Both the position numbers and the translations under genes were made by a program. Below the pieces are notes generated by a model. That model saw nothing but the letters and a program-made list of their open reading frames with translations, did not search any database and was not told the origin of the DNA. 34,172 nucleotides of DNA from DASZCR01 sp035942915 (GTDB taxonomy: Bacteria > Acidobacteriota > Blastocatellia > Pyrinomonadales > Pyrinomonadaceae). Of this stretch, positions 1-7,047 are shown piece after piece (position 1 is the stretch's first letter; each line of letters opens with the position of its first letter). The DNA is taken from NCBI GenBank assembly GCA_035942915.1, contig DASZCR010000300.1, forward strand, positions 1 through 34,172, written 5' to 3'.

Positions 1-280
1 CCTCAACCGCTTCCGCGTCGAAGAGGAAGACGCCGTCCCCACGCTTCGCATCGACCCCGCAGTCGAGCGCGCGCAGGTCGAACGCCTCCGCGCCCTGCGC
101 GAGCGCCGCGACAACGCGCAGACAGAGGCCGCGCTCTCCCAACTCGAAGAGGCCGCGCGCGGCACGGAGAACCTCCTGCCGCGCATCCTCCGTTGCGTCG
201 AAACTTACGCCACCGTCGGCGAAATCAGCCACCGTCTCCGCCGCATCTGGGGCGAATACCGCGAGGCCGTGACGGTCTAG
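1..280 (+). CDS. Methylmalonyl-CoA mutase large subunit, C-terminal end (partial)
   Basis: The open frame from base 2 to the TAG at 278-280 encodes the last 92 residues of a protein whose start lies outside the window. The segment holds LNRFRVEEED near its start, then AARGTENLLP, TVGEISHRLR and a terminal RIWGEYREAVTV. This series is typical of the end of the B12-dependent acyl-CoA mutase catalytic domain of methylmalonyl-CoA mutase, which interconverts methylmalonyl-CoA and succinyl-CoA. The protein ends just after WGEYRE with no separate cobalamin-binding domain. That fits the split or small-subunit-partnered form, in which the B12 domain is a separate polypeptide, but could also be a related acyl-CoA mutase such as isobutyryl-CoA mutase. 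The ABC transporter genes begin 58 bases downstream and have no obvious metabolic link. Confidence 0.85.
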   Translation, partial: LNRFRVEEEDAVPTLRIDPAVERAQVERLRALRERRDNAQTEAALSQLEEAARGTENLLPRILRCVETYATVGEISHRLRRIWGEYREAVTV

Positions 281-338
281 GACGATTATCGACAGCCGTT
301 CTTGTCGCCTGTGGCGGCGTCAGGTACTCTCATTGGTG

Positions 339-1373
339 ATGGCGCATTTACTCGAAGTCAAAAATCTGCGGACGCACTTTCAGACGCGCGCCGGGTTGGT
401 GAAGGCCGTCGATGGCGTCAGTTTTTATCTGGACGAGGGCGAGTTGCTGGGACTCGTCGGCGAATCCGGGTGCGGGAAGTCGATGACGGCGCTCTCTGTG
501 ATGCGTCTGGTCGCACCGCCGGGACGCATCGTCGGCGGCGAGATTTGGTTCAACGGCGAGAACCTCACAGAAGCTTCAGAAGAGCGGATGCGCGAGATTC
601 GCGGCGACGACGTCGCGATGATTTTTCAAGACCCGATGACCTCGCTGAACCCCGTCTACACGGTCGGCGAGCAGATTGCCGAGGCGCTTCGCCTGCATCG
701 CAACATGTCGCGCAAGGAGGCTCGCGCGGCGGCCGTCGAAGCGATGCGCGAAGTGGCGATACCAGACCCCGCGCGTCGTGCCGACGATTACCCGCATCAA
801 CTCTCCGGCGGCATGCGCCAGCGCGTGATGATTGCGATGGCGCTCGCCTGCGACCCGAAACTGCTCATCGCCGACGAGCCGACCACCGCGCTCGACGTGA
901 CCATTCAAGCGCAGATACTCGAACTCCTCGACGAGTTGCGCAAGACACGCCGACTCGCCGTGCTGTTGATTACGCACGACCTCGGCGTGGTCGCCGAAGT
1001 CGCAGACCGCGTGGCCGTGATGTACACGGGGCGGATTGTCGAGGAGTCGCCCGTCGAAGAGTTGTTTGCGCGTCCGAAGATGCCTTACACGGAGGGTCTG
1101 CTGCGAAGCGTGCCGAAGCTGACGGCGGCCGAAGTCGCCAAGGTCGAACGGCTCTCGACGATTGAGGGGACTGTGCCGAAGCCGACAGACCTGCCGCCCG
1201 GTTGCCACTTCGCGCCGCGCTGCTCGCATCGCATGCCGCGCTGCACGGAAGGCGATATCCCGCTCTACGAACTCGCAGGCGGCGTCCGTGTGCGCTGCGT
1301 GCTCTACGACCTTGCGTCGGCGGTCGCGGCCGACAACACAGAGACCGCGCAGGGGAGGGACGCCGCCCGATGA
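339..1373 (+). CDS. Dipeptide/oligopeptide ABC transporter ATP-binding protein (DppD/OppD type)
   Basis: This 344-residue ATPase powers uptake of peptides or similar solutes (Dpp/Opp/nickel family) as half of a heterodimeric motor. Visible motifs are Walker A GESGCGKS (about 41-48), Q-loop FQDPMTSLNP, signature LSGGMRQR (about 155-162), Walker B LLIADEP (about 175) and H-loop THD (about 212). The C-terminal tail carries the oligo_HPY region with clustered cysteines (GCHFAPRC, MPRC, VRC); this cysteine set has been linked to an Fe-S cluster in some family members. The ATG at 339 is chosen; in-frame TTG (333) and GTG (336) lie just before it and no strong Shine-Dalgarno decides between them. 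It overlaps the next ATPase gene by four bases (ATGA), so translation is probably coupled. No permease or binding-protein gene is adjacent. Confidence 0.92.
   Translation: MAHLLEVKNLRTHFQTRAGLVKAVDGVSFYLDEGELLGLVGESGCGKSMTALSVMRLVAPPGRIVGGEIWFNGENLTEASEERMREIRGDDVAMIFQDPMTSLNPVYTVGEQIAEALRLHRNMSRKEARAAAVEAMREVAIPDPARRADDYPHQLSGGMRQRVMIAMALACDPKLLIADEPTTALDVTIQAQILELLDELRKTRRLAVLLITHDLGVVAEVADRVAVMYTGRIVEESPVEELFARPKMPYTEGLLRSVPKLTAAEVAKVERLSTIEGTVPKPTDLPPGCHFAPRCSHRMPRCTEGDIPLYELAGGVRVRCVLYDLASAVAADNTETAQGRDAAR
1354..1360 (+). promoter_or_regulatory. Ribosome binding site for the second Dpp/Opp ATPase
   Basis: GGAGGGA sits nine bases before the ATG at 1370, inside the end of the upstream ATPase gene. 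It decides the start: the frame is open much further upstream (to 1202), but this Shine-Dalgarno plus the ATGA overlap points to 1370. Confidence 0.75.
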
Positions 1374-2443
1374 CGAAAGCCCGTACGAACGAGAGGGGCG
1401 AGACGGTGCCCGCTGCCGAGACGCGCGCCGCACGCGTTGAAGAGGCGCACGACGAGACGAAGGCGCGCGCAGAGTTGGTGCGCGTGCGCGGCCTCTTCAA
1501 ACATTTTCCGGTCGAAGGTTCGGACGACGTGGTGCGCGCCGTCGATGGCGTGACGTTCGAGATTTTTCCCGGCGAGACTCTGGGGTTGGTCGGCGAGTCG
1601 GGCTGCGGCAAGTCAACCGTCGGCCGCTGTCTGCTGCGTCTGATTGAGCCGACGCGCGGCGAGGTCTCTTTCGAGGGGCAGGACGTGACGCGGATGCGCG
1701 GCGGCGACTTAAGACGCCTGCGCCGCGAGATGCAGATAATCTTTCAAGACCCTTACGCCTCTCTCAATCCGCGCCTGCGCGTGCGCGACATCGTCGGCGA
1801 GCCGCTCGTCATCCATCGCATCGGCGACAAGGCGGAGCGACGCGCGCGCGTCGCAGACCTGCTGAAGAAGGTCGGCCTCGACCCCGATTACATGAACCGC
1901 TATCCGCACGAGTTCTCCGGCGGGCAGCGTCAGCGCATCGGGATTGCACGCGCACTCGCGCTCAACCCGAAACTGATTGTCGCAGACGAACCCGTCTCCG
2001 CGCTCGACGTGTCCGTGCAGGCGCAGGTCATCAACCTACTCGAAGACCTGCAAGCCGAGTTCGACCTGACCTATCTTTTCATCTCGCACGGCCTCGCCGT
2101 CGTCGAACACATCTCAGACCGCGTGGCCGTCATGTATCTGGGGCGCATCGTCGAAGTGGCGCGCGCCGAAGAGTTGTATGCAAACCCGCTGCACCCTTAC
2201 ACGCGCGCTCTGCCCTCGGCCATCCCCGTGCCTGACCCGACGCGCAAGCGCGAGCGCATCGTTCTGAAGGGCGACGTGCCGACGCCGATTAATCCGCCCT
2301 CCGGCTGTCGCTTTCACACGCGCTGCCCTGAAGCCATCCCTGAGTGCTCGCGCATAGACCCGGACTTGCGCGAAGTCTCGCCCGGACACACGGTCGCCTG
2401 CATCCGCGTGCCCGGCTGGCACGAAGCGCCGACCTCCGCCTGA
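1370..2443 (+). CDS. Dipeptide/oligopeptide ABC transporter ATP-binding protein (DppF/OppF type)
   Basis: A 357-residue partner ATPase of the preceding protein; the pair together would form the heterodimeric motor of a Dpp/Opp-class importer. The first ~33 residues are a charged, family-unlike extension. The ABC core follows: Walker A GESGCGKST (about 75-83), Q-loop FQDPYASLNPR, signature FSGGQRQRIGIARAL, Walker B LIVADEP, D-loop SALD and an H-loop in LFISHGLAVVEH, where the usual Asp after the His is Gly. The C-terminal oligo_HPY region has the cysteine set SGCRFHTRCPEAIPEC and a last Cys near the end. The start is fixed by the strong GGAGGGA site and the ATGA overlap with the upstream stop. 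The gene is followed, 146 bases on, by a YIP1 protein rather than by permeases. Confidence 0.92.
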   Translation: MTKARTNERGETVPAAETRAARVEEAHDETKARAELVRVRGLFKHFPVEGSDDVVRAVDGVTFEIFPGETLGLVGESGCGKSTVGRCLLRLIEPTRGEVSFEGQDVTRMRGGDLRRLRREMQIIFQDPYASLNPRLRVRDIVGEPLVIHRIGDKAERRARVADLLKKVGLDPDYMNRYPHEFSGGQRQRIGIARALALNPKLIVADEPVSALDVSVQAQVINLLEDLQAEFDLTYLFISHGLAVVEHISDRVAVMYLGRIVEVARAEELYANPLHPYTRALPSAIPVPDPTRKRERIVLKGDVPTPINPPSGCRFHTRCPEAIPECSRIDPDLREVSPGHTVACIRVPGWHEAPTSA

Positions 2444-2589
2444 AGGCCGAGCGCGCCTCGGCCCTGCTGAAACCACGCGCGCTCGCCGTGCGTATGAGAC
2501 GAACGAACTTACCGCGCGCGCCCGCGCAAAACGCATTCGACGCGTGCGCGCGCGTCGCTCCACATACCTCCAACCTGACGAAAGAACAT

Positions 2590-3390
2590 ATGAGTCAACA
2601 GCACACTCCCCACGCTCCGTATGCGAGCCGCGATGATGCGGCCGAAGGCGCGCCGACGATGTCAACGGCCGAGACGACGACGGCCATCTTCTTCGAGCCG
2701 GGACGCACGTTCGAGGCTTTACGCGCGCGCCCGCGCTTCCTCGTCGTCGGCCTCATCACCCTCATCGCCTTCATGTCCTTCTACCTGACCTACATGCAGC
2801 GCATCGGCTATGAAACTCTCATCGACGCCGAAACGTCGCAGCAACTCAAAGACCGCGACGACGTGCCGCCGGAGCAGCGCGCGCAGATGGCGAACGTGCA
2901 GAAGAAGGGTTTCGTCAAAGCGATACGCATGTGGTCGCCCGCGCTGCTGCTCGCCATCGTCTTCGCTGCGGGCGCGGCGCTCTACATGTTGGGCACGAAT
3001 CTGATGGGCGGGCGGATGAGCTACAAGCAGGCGCTCGCCGTCTGGGTCTATTCGACGATGCCACCGATAGTTTTGATGACGCTGCTGAACTTCGTGCTGC
3101 TGTTCATCAACCCGCCCGAAGACGAGGCGGCGATGGTGCAGGGGCTGCATCGCGGATTGGTGCATGCCAATCCCGGAGCTTTCGTCGATGGGGCAGCGCA
3201 TCCGTTGCTGGCGACCGCGCTCGGCGCTTTCGACATCCTCAGCTTCTTCGGACTGTTCCTCGCCGCGCTCGGTCTGCGCAAGGTCGGCCGACTCAAAGCG
3301 GGCGCGGCCTGGACAATCGTGCTCGCCCTCTGGGGATGCGGCGTGCTCTTGCGCCTCATCATGGCAGGCGTCTTCGGACGCGCGTCGTAA
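2590..3390 (+). CDS. YIP1-family multi-pass membrane protein
   Basis: A 266-residue integral membrane protein of the Yip1 superfamily; bacterial members have no settled function. The sequence shows a polar ~30-residue head with FFEPGRTFEALRARP, the motif usually seen before the first membrane segment of bacterial YIP1 proteins. Hydrophobic segments follow at about 48-68, 118-140, 150-175, 208-230 and 240-260. The cytoplasm-like stretch between segments one and two is charged and holds a QQLKDRDD region. I chose the ATG at 2590 because the open frame upstream to 2344 runs back through the end of the ATPase gene; GAAAG a few bases upstream is a modest ribosome site. A strong terminator 35 bases downstream ends the unit. 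Co-transcription with the ATPases is possible; it is not itself a typical ABC permease. Confidence 0.8.
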   Translation: MSQQHTPHAPYASRDDAAEGAPTMSTAETTTAIFFEPGRTFEALRARPRFLVVGLITLIAFMSFYLTYMQRIGYETLIDAETSQQLKDRDDVPPEQRAQMANVQKKGFVKAIRMWSPALLLAIVFAAGAALYMLGTNLMGGRMSYKQALAVWVYSTMPPIVLMTLLNFVLLFINPPEDEAAMVQGLHRGLVHANPGAFVDGAAHPLLATALGAFDILSFFGLFLAALGLRKVGRLKAGAAWTIVLALWGCGVLLRLIMAGVFGRAS

Positions 3391-3424
3391 GCGCGGCGGC
3401 GGCTCGCGCGCGCGTGAAATGTAA

Positions 3425-3470
3425 AGAGGTCGGGGAAGCGAGATGTCTTCCCCGACCTCTGAGATTTTTT
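3425..3470 (+). terminator. Rho-independent terminator after the YIP1 gene
   Basis: A perfect 14-bp stem (3425-3438 with 3447-3460, arms beginning AGAGGTCGGGG and ending CCCCGACCTCT) with an 8-base loop is followed by GAGATTTTTT. It lies between convergent genes, and the T tract is on the plus strand, so it ends the ATPase/YIP1 unit. Confidence 0.93.
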
Positions 3471-3482
3471 AAGGCGACGCTG

Positions 3483-4742
3483 TTACTCGTAGCGGAGTGC
3501 TTCGATGGGGTCGAGGCGCGCGGCCTTCCACGCCGGCCAGAGACCGAAAATCAGTCCGATGCCGACGCTTGCGACGAAGCCCATAATCGGAGCCCACAGA
3601 GGAACGTAGGACGGGATAAAGAGGCGTATCAGCAGCGTCGTCAGCCACCCGATGCCAAGCCCGATGAGACCGCCCGCGCCCGTCAGCGTCATCGCCTCGA
3701 TGAGAAACTGCCAGAGGATGTCGCGGCGGCGCGCGCCGATGGCCTTGCGCACACCTATCTCGCGCGTCCGCTCGGTGACGGAGACGAGCATGATGTTCAT
3801 CACGCCGATACCGCCGACCATCAGACCGACCGACGAGATAGCGACCATCGCAATCGCCACGCCGCCCGTAATCGAGCGGAATTGTTCGATGACCTGCTCG
3901 GCCGTTGACATGCCGAAGTTGTTCGGCTGACCGAAGGGAACCTGCCGACGCACCCTGAGCAAATCCGTAATCTGGTCTTTCGCCTCCTCCATCATTCCCT
4001 CGCGCGCGACGGCGAGGATGAAGATGTCGTCGGCATTCGGCTTCAGCTTGCGCGCGACGTTGAAGGGCACGAAGATGCCGTTGTTGAGGTCGTCCGAACC
4101 GTTGCCGCCGCCGAACAACTGCTCGCGCATCTCCAGCGCGCCGACCACGCGAAACTCCTGCCCGCCGATGTCGATTGTCTGGCCGACGGGCGACCCGTTG
4201 GGGAAGAAATCTTCGGCGACGCGCCCGCGCACGACGCAGACGTTCTGATTCGTGTCGTTCTCAAACTGCGTGAAGAATCGTCCCTCGCGCAAGACCTCCT
4301 GCCCGGCTCGCATGTAATCGGGCAGCGTCCCTTCGAGGCGCACGGCCTCAGAAGTCTTTCCGGCAGTCGAGACCTTGAGCTTCTGTCCGAAGAAGTTGTT
4401 GCTGATGTCGAGGAAGGGCACGGAGAGTTCGACCGCAGGCAGTTGCGAGATGGCAACGGCGTCGTCGTAGGTCAACTCCTTGCGCATCCGCTCCTCGCGC
4501 GACAGTCGTCCGACGCGGATGCCGGGTTCGAACTTGGCGATGAAAATCGAGCGCGTGCCGAACGACTCAATCTCCTTTTTCACAACCTCGTCGATGCCGC
4601 TGATGATGGAGGCAATCGCCATCACCGTCCAGACGCCGATGACGACGCCGACGACCGTCAGCGCCGAACGCAGCTTGTTCGAGCGCAAGGTCTGAAGCGC
4701 CATCTTCAGATTTTCATAAATGTCGCTGCGTAGAAGATTCAT
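3483..4742 (-). CDS. MacB-like ABC transporter permease (FtsX fold), last gene of the export operon
   Basis: A 419-residue permease of the MacB/FtsX type, without a fused ATPase. It has one N-terminal membrane segment after NKLRSALTVVGVVIGV, a large extracytoplasmic MacB_PCD-like domain (about 50-290), and three C-terminal segments containing GGIGVMNIMLVSVTERTREI, IGVRKAIGARR and a terminal PAWKAARLDPIEALRYE. Such proteins work as mechanotransmission modules that drive export from the periplasm through a partner adaptor. It is paralogous to the permease just upstream (4850-6085), with the same SVTERT, RKA(I/L)GARR and C-terminal signatures. The ATG at 4742 has no visible Shine-Dalgarno: the preceding bases read TACTCTT, and a heptamer repeat element ends only ten bases upstream. 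Confidence 0.9.
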   Translation of the reverse strand: MNLLRSDIYENLKMALQTLRSNKLRSALTVVGVVIGVWTVMAIASIISGIDEVVKKEIESFGTRSIFIAKFEPGIRVGRLSREERMRKELTYDDAVAISQLPAVELSVPFLDISNNFFGQKLKVSTAGKTSEAVRLEGTLPDYMRAGQEVLREGRFFTQFENDTNQNVCVVRGRVAEDFFPNGSPVGQTIDIGGQEFRVVGALEMREQLFGGGNGSDDLNNGIFVPFNVARKLKPNADDIFILAVAREGMMEEAKDQITDLLRVRRQVPFGQPNNFGMSTAEQVIEQFRSITGGVAIAMVAISSVGLMVGGIGVMNIMLVSVTERTREIGVRKAIGARRRDILWQFLIEAMTLTGAGGLIGLGIGWLTTLLIRLFIPSYVPLWAPIMGFVASVGIGLIFGLWPAWKAARLDPIEALRYE

Positions 4743-4752
4743 AAGAGTACAA

Positions 4753-4849
4753 GTGATAGGTGATGGGTGATGGGTGAGAGGAAGAAGACAGGCTTTCTCC
4801 TATCACCCATCACTTATCACCTATCACTCCTTCCTATCACCCATCACTT
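4753..4849 (-). repeat. Heptamer inverted-repeat element R1
   Basis: On the plus strand, tandem GTGATAG/GTGATGG units (from 4753) face CTATCAC/CCATCAC units (to about 4827) across a core containing CAGGCTTTCTCC. An additional half-arm joined by TCCTTCC runs to 4849. Read along the minus-strand operon, the core is GAGAAAGCCTGTCTTCTTCC. The element fills the whole gap between the two permease genes, beginning immediately after the TAG of the upstream permease (4850-4852) and ending ten bases before the next ATG. It can fold into a long hairpin. Same family as 19442-19559, 28754-28853, 33405-33509 and 34114-34172. Confidence 0.95.
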
Positions 4850-6085
4850 CTAATCCGCTCTGAGCGCCTCAATCGGGTCGAGGCGCGCGGCCTTCCATGC
4901 GGGGAAGATGCCGGAGAGAACGCCGATGCCGCCGGAGACGAAGACGGCGAGGAGAACCGCGCCGAGGCTCAGATAGGTCGGGATGATGATGGCCGAGACG
5001 ATGCGTCCCAGAAGCCACGCGATGCCGACGCCGGTCGCGCCGCCGATGGCCGAGAGCGTGATGGCTTCGACGAGGAACTGCTTGAGCACGTCGCCGCGTC
5101 GCGCGCCGAGAGCCTTGCGGATGCCAATCTCTTTCGTGCGCTCGGTGACGGAGACGAGCATGATGTTCATAATCACGATGCCGCCGACGAGGAGCGCGAT
5201 GGACGGGACGGCAATGGCGACGATGAAGATGGAGCCGAAGAGTCGGTCGCGCAAGCCCGTGATGGCGTCCGGCGTCATCACTCCGAAGTTGTCCTTCTCG
5301 CCCGGCTTCAAGCCTCTGCGGATACGCATCAGTTGGCGCGCTTCCTCGACGGCATCGGCAAACTGGTCGTCAGACTTGGCCGTGCCGAGAATGTAGAAAG
5401 AGCGCCAGTTAATCAGCGGGCCGAAGTCGCGCCGGTAGGTCTTAATCGGCATCGTCACGAAGGTGTCCTGCGGGATGCCGAAGACCGTCCCCTTCGCCAC
5501 CGCGACGCCGACCACGCGGTATTCCAAACCCCTGACCGTAATCTCCTGACCGATGGGCGAGCCGGAAGGAAAGAGCTTGTTGGCTACGTCCGCGCCGATG
5601 TAGACGACGCGCGCGGCGTTCTCGTCTTCGGCGTCGGAGAAGTAGCGGCCGTCGGCCACGTCCACCTTCTGAATCTCTCCGACGATAGCCATCGAGCCAT
5701 CGACCGGCACCTCTTCGAGCATCTCCGAGCCACGCTTGACCTGCACGCGTTGCGGGCGTGCCGCCGCGCCGAGCTTATCGGTCAAGGTGAGACGCGCCTT
5801 CAGGTATTCGTAATCGTCGAAGGTCAAGTCCTTGTTGCGACGTTGCGCGGCGGCGATGCTGTCGGTGTCCTTCCAATCGTCGAAGCTGAAACGCTGAATG
5901 GTGTAGGACTTCGCGCCGATGCCCGCAATCTTTTCGTCGATGTAGGCGTTAAAACCCTGTATCAGCGAGACGACGATGACGACGGCTGCGACGCCGATAA
6001 TCATTCCGAGCAGCGTCAGCGCCGAGCGCAGCTTGTGCGCCCAGACGGCGGAGAGAGCGAGTTTTAAAGTCTCGATGAATTTCAC
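4850..6085 (-). CDS. MacB-like ABC transporter permease (FtsX fold), first of two
   Basis: A 411-residue FtsX/MacB-type permease. The N-terminal membrane segment follows AHKLRSALTLLGMIIGV; an extracytoplasmic domain of about 230 residues follows; the C-terminus has three membrane segments with NIMLVSVTERTKEIGIRKAL, GARRGDVLKQFLVEA and a final PAWKAARLDPIEALRAD. Together with the separate ATPase (6263-7045) and the adaptor (7048-8610) it forms a MacAB-like tripartite exporter. The second permease downstream suggests a heterodimeric membrane unit. The start is GTG at 6085, supported by AAAGGTG about six bases upstream on the coding strand. The gene is separated from the ATPase gene by 177 bases that include a terminator-like hairpin. 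Substrate unknown; MacB relatives export macrolides, lipoproteins or peptides. Confidence 0.9.
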   Translation of the reverse strand: MKFIETLKLALSAVWAHKLRSALTLLGMIIGVAAVVIVVSLIQGFNAYIDEKIAGIGAKSYTIQRFSFDDWKDTDSIAAAQRRNKDLTFDDYEYLKARLTLTDKLGAAARPQRVQVKRGSEMLEEVPVDGSMAIVGEIQKVDVADGRYFSDAEDENAARVVYIGADVANKLFPSGSPIGQEITVRGLEYRVVGVAVAKGTVFGIPQDTFVTMPIKTYRRDFGPLINWRSFYILGTAKSDDQFADAVEEARQLMRIRRGLKPGEKDNFGVMTPDAITGLRDRLFGSIFIVAIAVPSIALLVGGIVIMNIMLVSVTERTKEIGIRKALGARRGDVLKQFLVEAITLSAIGGATGVGIAWLLGRIVSAIIIPTYLSLGAVLLAVFVSGGIGVLSGIFPAWKAARLDPIEALRAD

Positions 6086-6198
6086 GACGCACCTTTTACG
6101 TGACGCTCAAACGTTTGGTTGCACGCCCCTGAGATGTCCGGTCGAGGATGCTCGATGCTCGCACGGAAACGCGCAAAAGTAAAAAGGCAAAAGTAAAA

Positions 6199-6235
6199 AG
6201 TGAAGATGAGAAGGAGCGTCCTTCTCATCTTCACT
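6199..6235 (-). terminator. Terminator-like hairpin of family 2, between ATPase and permease genes
   Basis: A perfect 17-bp stem (6199-6215 with 6219-6235; arm starting AGTGAAGATGAG) closes on a 3-base loop. Read on the minus strand it is followed by TTTTTACTTTTGCC, a U-rich tract, so it has the form of an intrinsic terminator. It lies inside the export operon, after the ATPase stop (6263) and before the permease GTG (6085), so it may attenuate permease expression. The same AGTGAAGA...GGACGC...TCTTCACTTTT plan recurs at 20173-20229. Confidence 0.75.
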
Positions 6236-6262
6236 CGTGCCTGCGACCTGCGGGCTGGTGGC

Positions 6263-7045
6263 TTACTTGATGCGTTCGTCCTTGTCGATGATGCCGTCAC
6301 GGATGGAGATGACGCGGTGCGCGCGCTCGGCGATGTCATGCTCGTGCGTGACGACGATAATCGTGTTGCCTTCCGAGTGCAGACGCTCGAAGAGGTTCAT
6401 GATTTCGTAACTCGTCTTGGTGTCGAGCGCGCCGGTCGGCTCGTCTGCAAGGAGCAGCGACGGGTGGTTGACGAGCGCGCGTGCGATGGCGACGCGCTGG
6501 CGTTGTCCGCCGGAGAGTTCGTTCGGGCGGTGCGTCATGCGGTCGGCGAGTTCGACCGAAGTGAGCGAACGCTTCGCCATCTCGTGCCGCTCGGCGCCGC
6601 CGATACCGGCGTAGATGAGCGGCAGTTCGACGTTATGAAGGGCGGTGGCGCGCGCCAGCAGATTGAAGGTCTGGAAGACGAAGCCAATCTCCTTGTTGCG
6701 GATGCGCGCCAGTTCGTCGTCGTCCATGTCGGAGACGAGCTTGCCGTTAATCCAGTAGCGTCCCTGCGAAGGCGTGTCGAGACAGCCGATGAGGTTCATC
6801 AACGTCGACTTGCCGGAACCGGAAGGGCCGATGATGGCGACATACTCGCCGCGCTGCACGTCGAAGGAGACGCCGCGCAGCGCGTGGAGTTGTTCGGAGC
6901 CCATCTGGTAGGTCTTCCAGATGTCGCGCATCGAGATGAGCGCGGCCGGGACGGCGTCGTGCGCCAGCAGGTTGCCGTGCTCGACGGCCGTCGGCTCGAT
7001 TGAAGTGGCGGCCGAAGTGTCGTCGGCCAGCGTCGCATCGCTCAT
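6263..7045 (-). CDS. MacB/LolD-type ABC transporter ATP-binding protein
   Basis: A 260-residue stand-alone ATPase of the MacB/LolD/FtsE group, which energises FtsX-fold permeases. An acidic/polar ~37-residue N-terminal extension precedes ISMRDIWKTYQMG. Motifs are Walker A GPSGSGKST (about 73-81), Q-loop FVFQTFNLL, signature NELSGGQRQRVAIARAL (about 176-191), Walker B LLLADEPTGALD and H-loop VTHEHD. The stretch NLIGCLDTPSQGRYWINGK is the usual MacB/LolD region after Walker A. The start ATG at 7045 lies two bases beyond the stop of the adaptor gene, so the two are translated from one message. The family usually pairs as a homodimer with two permease subunits, which fits the two different permeases downstream. 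Confidence 0.93.
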   Translation of the reverse strand: MSDATLADDTSAATSIEPTAVEHGNLLAHDAVPAALISMRDIWKTYQMGSEQLHALRGVSFDVQRGEYVAIIGPSGSGKSTLMNLIGCLDTPSQGRYWINGKLVSDMDDDELARIRNKEIGFVFQTFNLLARATALHNVELPLIYAGIGGAERHEMAKRSLTSVELADRMTHRPNELSGGQRQRVAIARALVNHPSLLLADEPTGALDTKTSYEIMNLFERLHSEGNTIIVVTHEHDIAERAHRVISIRDGIIDKDERIK

Positions 7046-7047
7046 TC

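Noticed and set aside
1202..1369. Upstream extension of the second Dpp/Opp ATPase
   Set aside because: The extension is Arg-rich shadow of the first ATPase, while ATG 1370 has a strong ribosome site and an ATGA overlap.
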